Assembly: GCF_003688495.1 (NCBI RefSeq)
Contig: NZ_REFH01000010.1
Span: 1 to 64,000, forward strand
Source of the DNA: Flavobacterium weaverense
GTDB taxonomy: Bacteria; Bacteroidota; Bacteroidia; Flavobacteriales; Flavobacteriaceae
Reading direction: 5' to 3'
Length of the DNA stretch: 64,000 bases
Position 1 is the first letter of the stretch; each line of letters begins with the position of its first letter. The notes beneath the pieces were generated by a model. It was not told where the DNA came from. It did not search any database and saw nothing but the letters and a program-made list of their open reading frames with translations. Positions 62,796 to 64,000 of this stretch are shown piece after piece. Position numbers and translations under genes: made by a program.

Positions 62796-63617
62796 TTATT
62801 GCTTCACGAAACTTGTTTCTATTGTTCCCGCAAAGCATCCAATACTAACACACCTCTTAAATTCTAGATCCATAGACATGTCACATGAATTATAGTTAGA
62901 AGCATCTGCTTCTATAGTTGTAGCCCATATTGGACCATATGAAGGATGCATTGATAATACTGCTCCTTTAGGAACAAAAGTAATCGTACCGTTAACTGGA
63001 TCAGGATTTAATTCGATTAAAATCTTCTCTGCTCCCGTCGTGATTAATAACGTATTTGGTTGTGCTCCTAAGGTAATTACTGAAGTTTTAGAACTTGTAC
63101 CAGTAGTAGAAGTATAGTTACCTAAAAAACTATTTAAGTTTAAAGGACATACTGCTTGTAAAACTATTTTAGCTTTATTTCTATCAGAAACACCTTTACT
63201 TGAAGATTCAACTTTTAAAACCAATGTTTTAGCGTTGAAAGAGTCAAGGTTAGCTGTAATTACTTTTACTTCAGCATTTACACTCATCTCTCCAGCTGGA
63301 ATAGTATACGTAGTTTTTTCTAACGTATATTCTTTTCCAGAAACTGCAGTAGAACTAGGATCTACACTAATAGTAATAGTTACTGGCTCGTTTATTGGCT
63401 CATTGTTACCGCCAATAATTGTTAATGGATAATTGTAAGTTTGAATTTTTCCATCTTGCAAAAATTTAGCAGTTGTGCTTGCTTTAGCAAATTGAGCAAG
63501 AATCGGCCCTTTTCCAAATTCAGTTTTGTCTTGTTCCAAAACTGCATCACAGGAGCTAAAAGCTACCATGAGCATTATAAGTCCTGCGACTTTTGATCTT
63601 ATTGAAATATTTCTCAT
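62796..63617 (-). CDS. Surface lipoprotein with Ig-like domain, downstream of a SusD gene
   Basis: This lipoprotein of about 273 residues starts with a lipoprotein signal (VAGLIMLMVAFSSCDAV, lipidated Cys in SSC). A Calx-beta/Ig-like domain follows at about 55-150 (EPVTITISVDPSSTAVSGK, TIPAGEMSVNAEVKVI, AKTLVLKVE). The C-terminal domain (about 160-273) has CPLNLNSFLGNYT and cysteines near the end (NSCDMSM, RCVSIGCFAG). I start it at the ATG at 63617; the longer frame uses a TTG. It follows the partial SusD gene by about 11 bases. It may help bind or retain the same nutrient as that pair, as SusE-type proteins do; this is inference. Confidence 0.75.
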   Translation of the reverse strand: MRNISIRSKVAGLIMLMVAFSSCDAVLEQDKTEFGKGPILAQFAKASTTAKFLQDGKIQTYNYPLTIIGGNNEPINEPVTITISVDPSSTAVSGKEYTLEKTTYTIPAGEMSVNAEVKVITANLDSFNAKTLVLKVESSSKGVSDRNKAKIVLQAVCPLNLNSFLGNYTSTTGTSSKTSVITLGAQPNTLLITTGAEKILIELNPDPVNGTITFVPKGAVLSMHPSYGPIWATTIEADASNYNSCDMSMDLEFKRCVSIGCFAGTIETSFVKQ

Positions 63618-63628
63618 AATTATATTTT

Positions 63629-64000
63629 TTATTTCCAAAATGGGTTAGAAGTAAAAGCAGTTTGTGCAGTTTGTTTTGGTACGTTTAACGAGTTTCTTGA
63701 ATTTTCAGATCCTGGATAAAGCAATCTAACTGGTCTAATTCCTCCTCCTTCTGCAGGTTGAGGTAATCCAGCTGGGAAGCCAGTTCTAGTTTTTTCAATC
63801 CATAATTCAATAGACGATGTACCATTTAATGCTACCCACTTTTGAGTAATGATTGCTTGAACTTTTGCACTCAAGTTGCCTGTTGTTGGCCAAGCAACAT
63901 TTGGTAATGCTTGAGAATAGTAAGTTACGGCAGCAGTTGCGGCAGTAGGCACTCCAAGTCTAGTAAATGAAGCGGTAATTGCTTGCTCGTACTTAGTTTT
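63629..64000 (-). CDS. SusD/RagB-like lipoprotein, C-terminal fragment (runs off the window)
   Basis: The minus-strand frame is open from the right edge to the stop at 63629. It encodes the C-terminal part of a SusD-like group 2 protein: KTKYEQAITASFTRLGVP, IITQKWVALNGTSSIELWIE, GIRPVRLLYPGSENSRNS, and the short end SNPFWK. The counterpart in the complete SusD gene is at 57604 (KIGEQAWFALYNRGFEAW, VPVRYSYPAREQ, IFWDKF). The window edge cuts off the rest of the protein. Confidence 0.8.
   Translation of the reverse strand, partial: KTKYEQAITASFTRLGVPTAATAAVTYYSQALPNVAWPTTGNLSAKVQAIITQKWVALNGTSSIELWIEKTRTGFPAGLPQPAEGGGIRPVRLLYPGSENSRNSLNVPKQTAQTAFTSNPFWK

Noticed and set aside
1-64000. CRISPR arrays, phage genes, toxin-antitoxin or defence systems
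   Set aside because: No spaced direct repeats, phage structural genes, or known defence-gene motifs were found on reading both strands.

Overview
The window is an AT-rich chromosomal segment from a member of the Bacteroidota, almost certainly family Flavobacteriaceae and most like Flavobacterium. Supporting this are the type IX secretion and gliding genes (porU, porV, gldJ), SusC/SusD nutrient-uptake pairs, a periplasmic S46 dipeptidyl-peptidase, Mpl, and upstream motifs of the Bacteroidota -7 type (TAnnTTTG) with little Shine-Dalgarno sequence. No prophage, CRISPR array, plasmid gene or defence island is visible. Most of the window is ordinary housekeeping chromosome; the left 2.4 kb is accessory.

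Layout. 1-2427 is insertion-sequence debris: one nearly intact transposase ORF, three decayed copies of its partner ORF, a fragment of an IS3-type OrfA, and a tandem 225-bp duplication of the transposase 3' end. The debris abuts an OmpA/PD40 protein that has lost its signal peptide and most of its TPR region (2428-4053). Then come miaE; a glycosyltransferase flanked by two inverted copies of an intergenic repeat; and a leftward block of porU, porV, cdd, pdhA and pdhC. gldJ and murF diverge rightward from porU. After a membrane GT2 synthase and tRNA-Val(UAC), a leftward exbB-exbD-tonB-folC block follows, then a Glu/Leu/Phe/Val dehydrogenase and an acyl-CoA dehydrogenase.

From 26.4 to 43.7 kb lie small metabolic and envelope genes: a GNAT acetyltransferase, an SDR, a SprT-like protein, an MlaE/MlaF-type lipid transporter pair, a GT2 and a methyltransferase, a FabH-like ketosynthase, gcvP, a divergent UbiA-like membrane protein, a YqjF/DUF2071 protein, an M3 peptidase, purE-purK and a HEAT-like protein. 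From 43.8 to 54.2 kb genes run rightward: hpt, adk, a CNNM/HlyC-type CBS membrane protein, obgE, a DPP7-type S46 peptidase, a TPR protein, mpl, radC, a yjjG-like HAD phosphatase and an unknown exported protein. The right end holds rarA, a rhomboid protease, rlmB, a complete SusC-SusD pair, a surface lipoprotein, and the 3' end of a second SusD-like gene cut by the window edge.

How they work together. PorU and PorV act on the cell surface to process and anchor type IX secretion cargo, and GldJ is a gliding/secretion lipoprotein. ExbB-ExbD-TonB would energise SusC-type transporters such as those at the right end. MurF and Mpl serve peptidoglycan synthesis and recycling. PurE, PurK, Hpt and Adk cover purine synthesis and salvage. 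I did not find a clearly novel multi-gene system. The best leads are the IS-truncated OmpA gene, the interspersed intergenic repeat family, a set of genes whose -7 element lies four bases from the ATG, and several unrecognised proteins.
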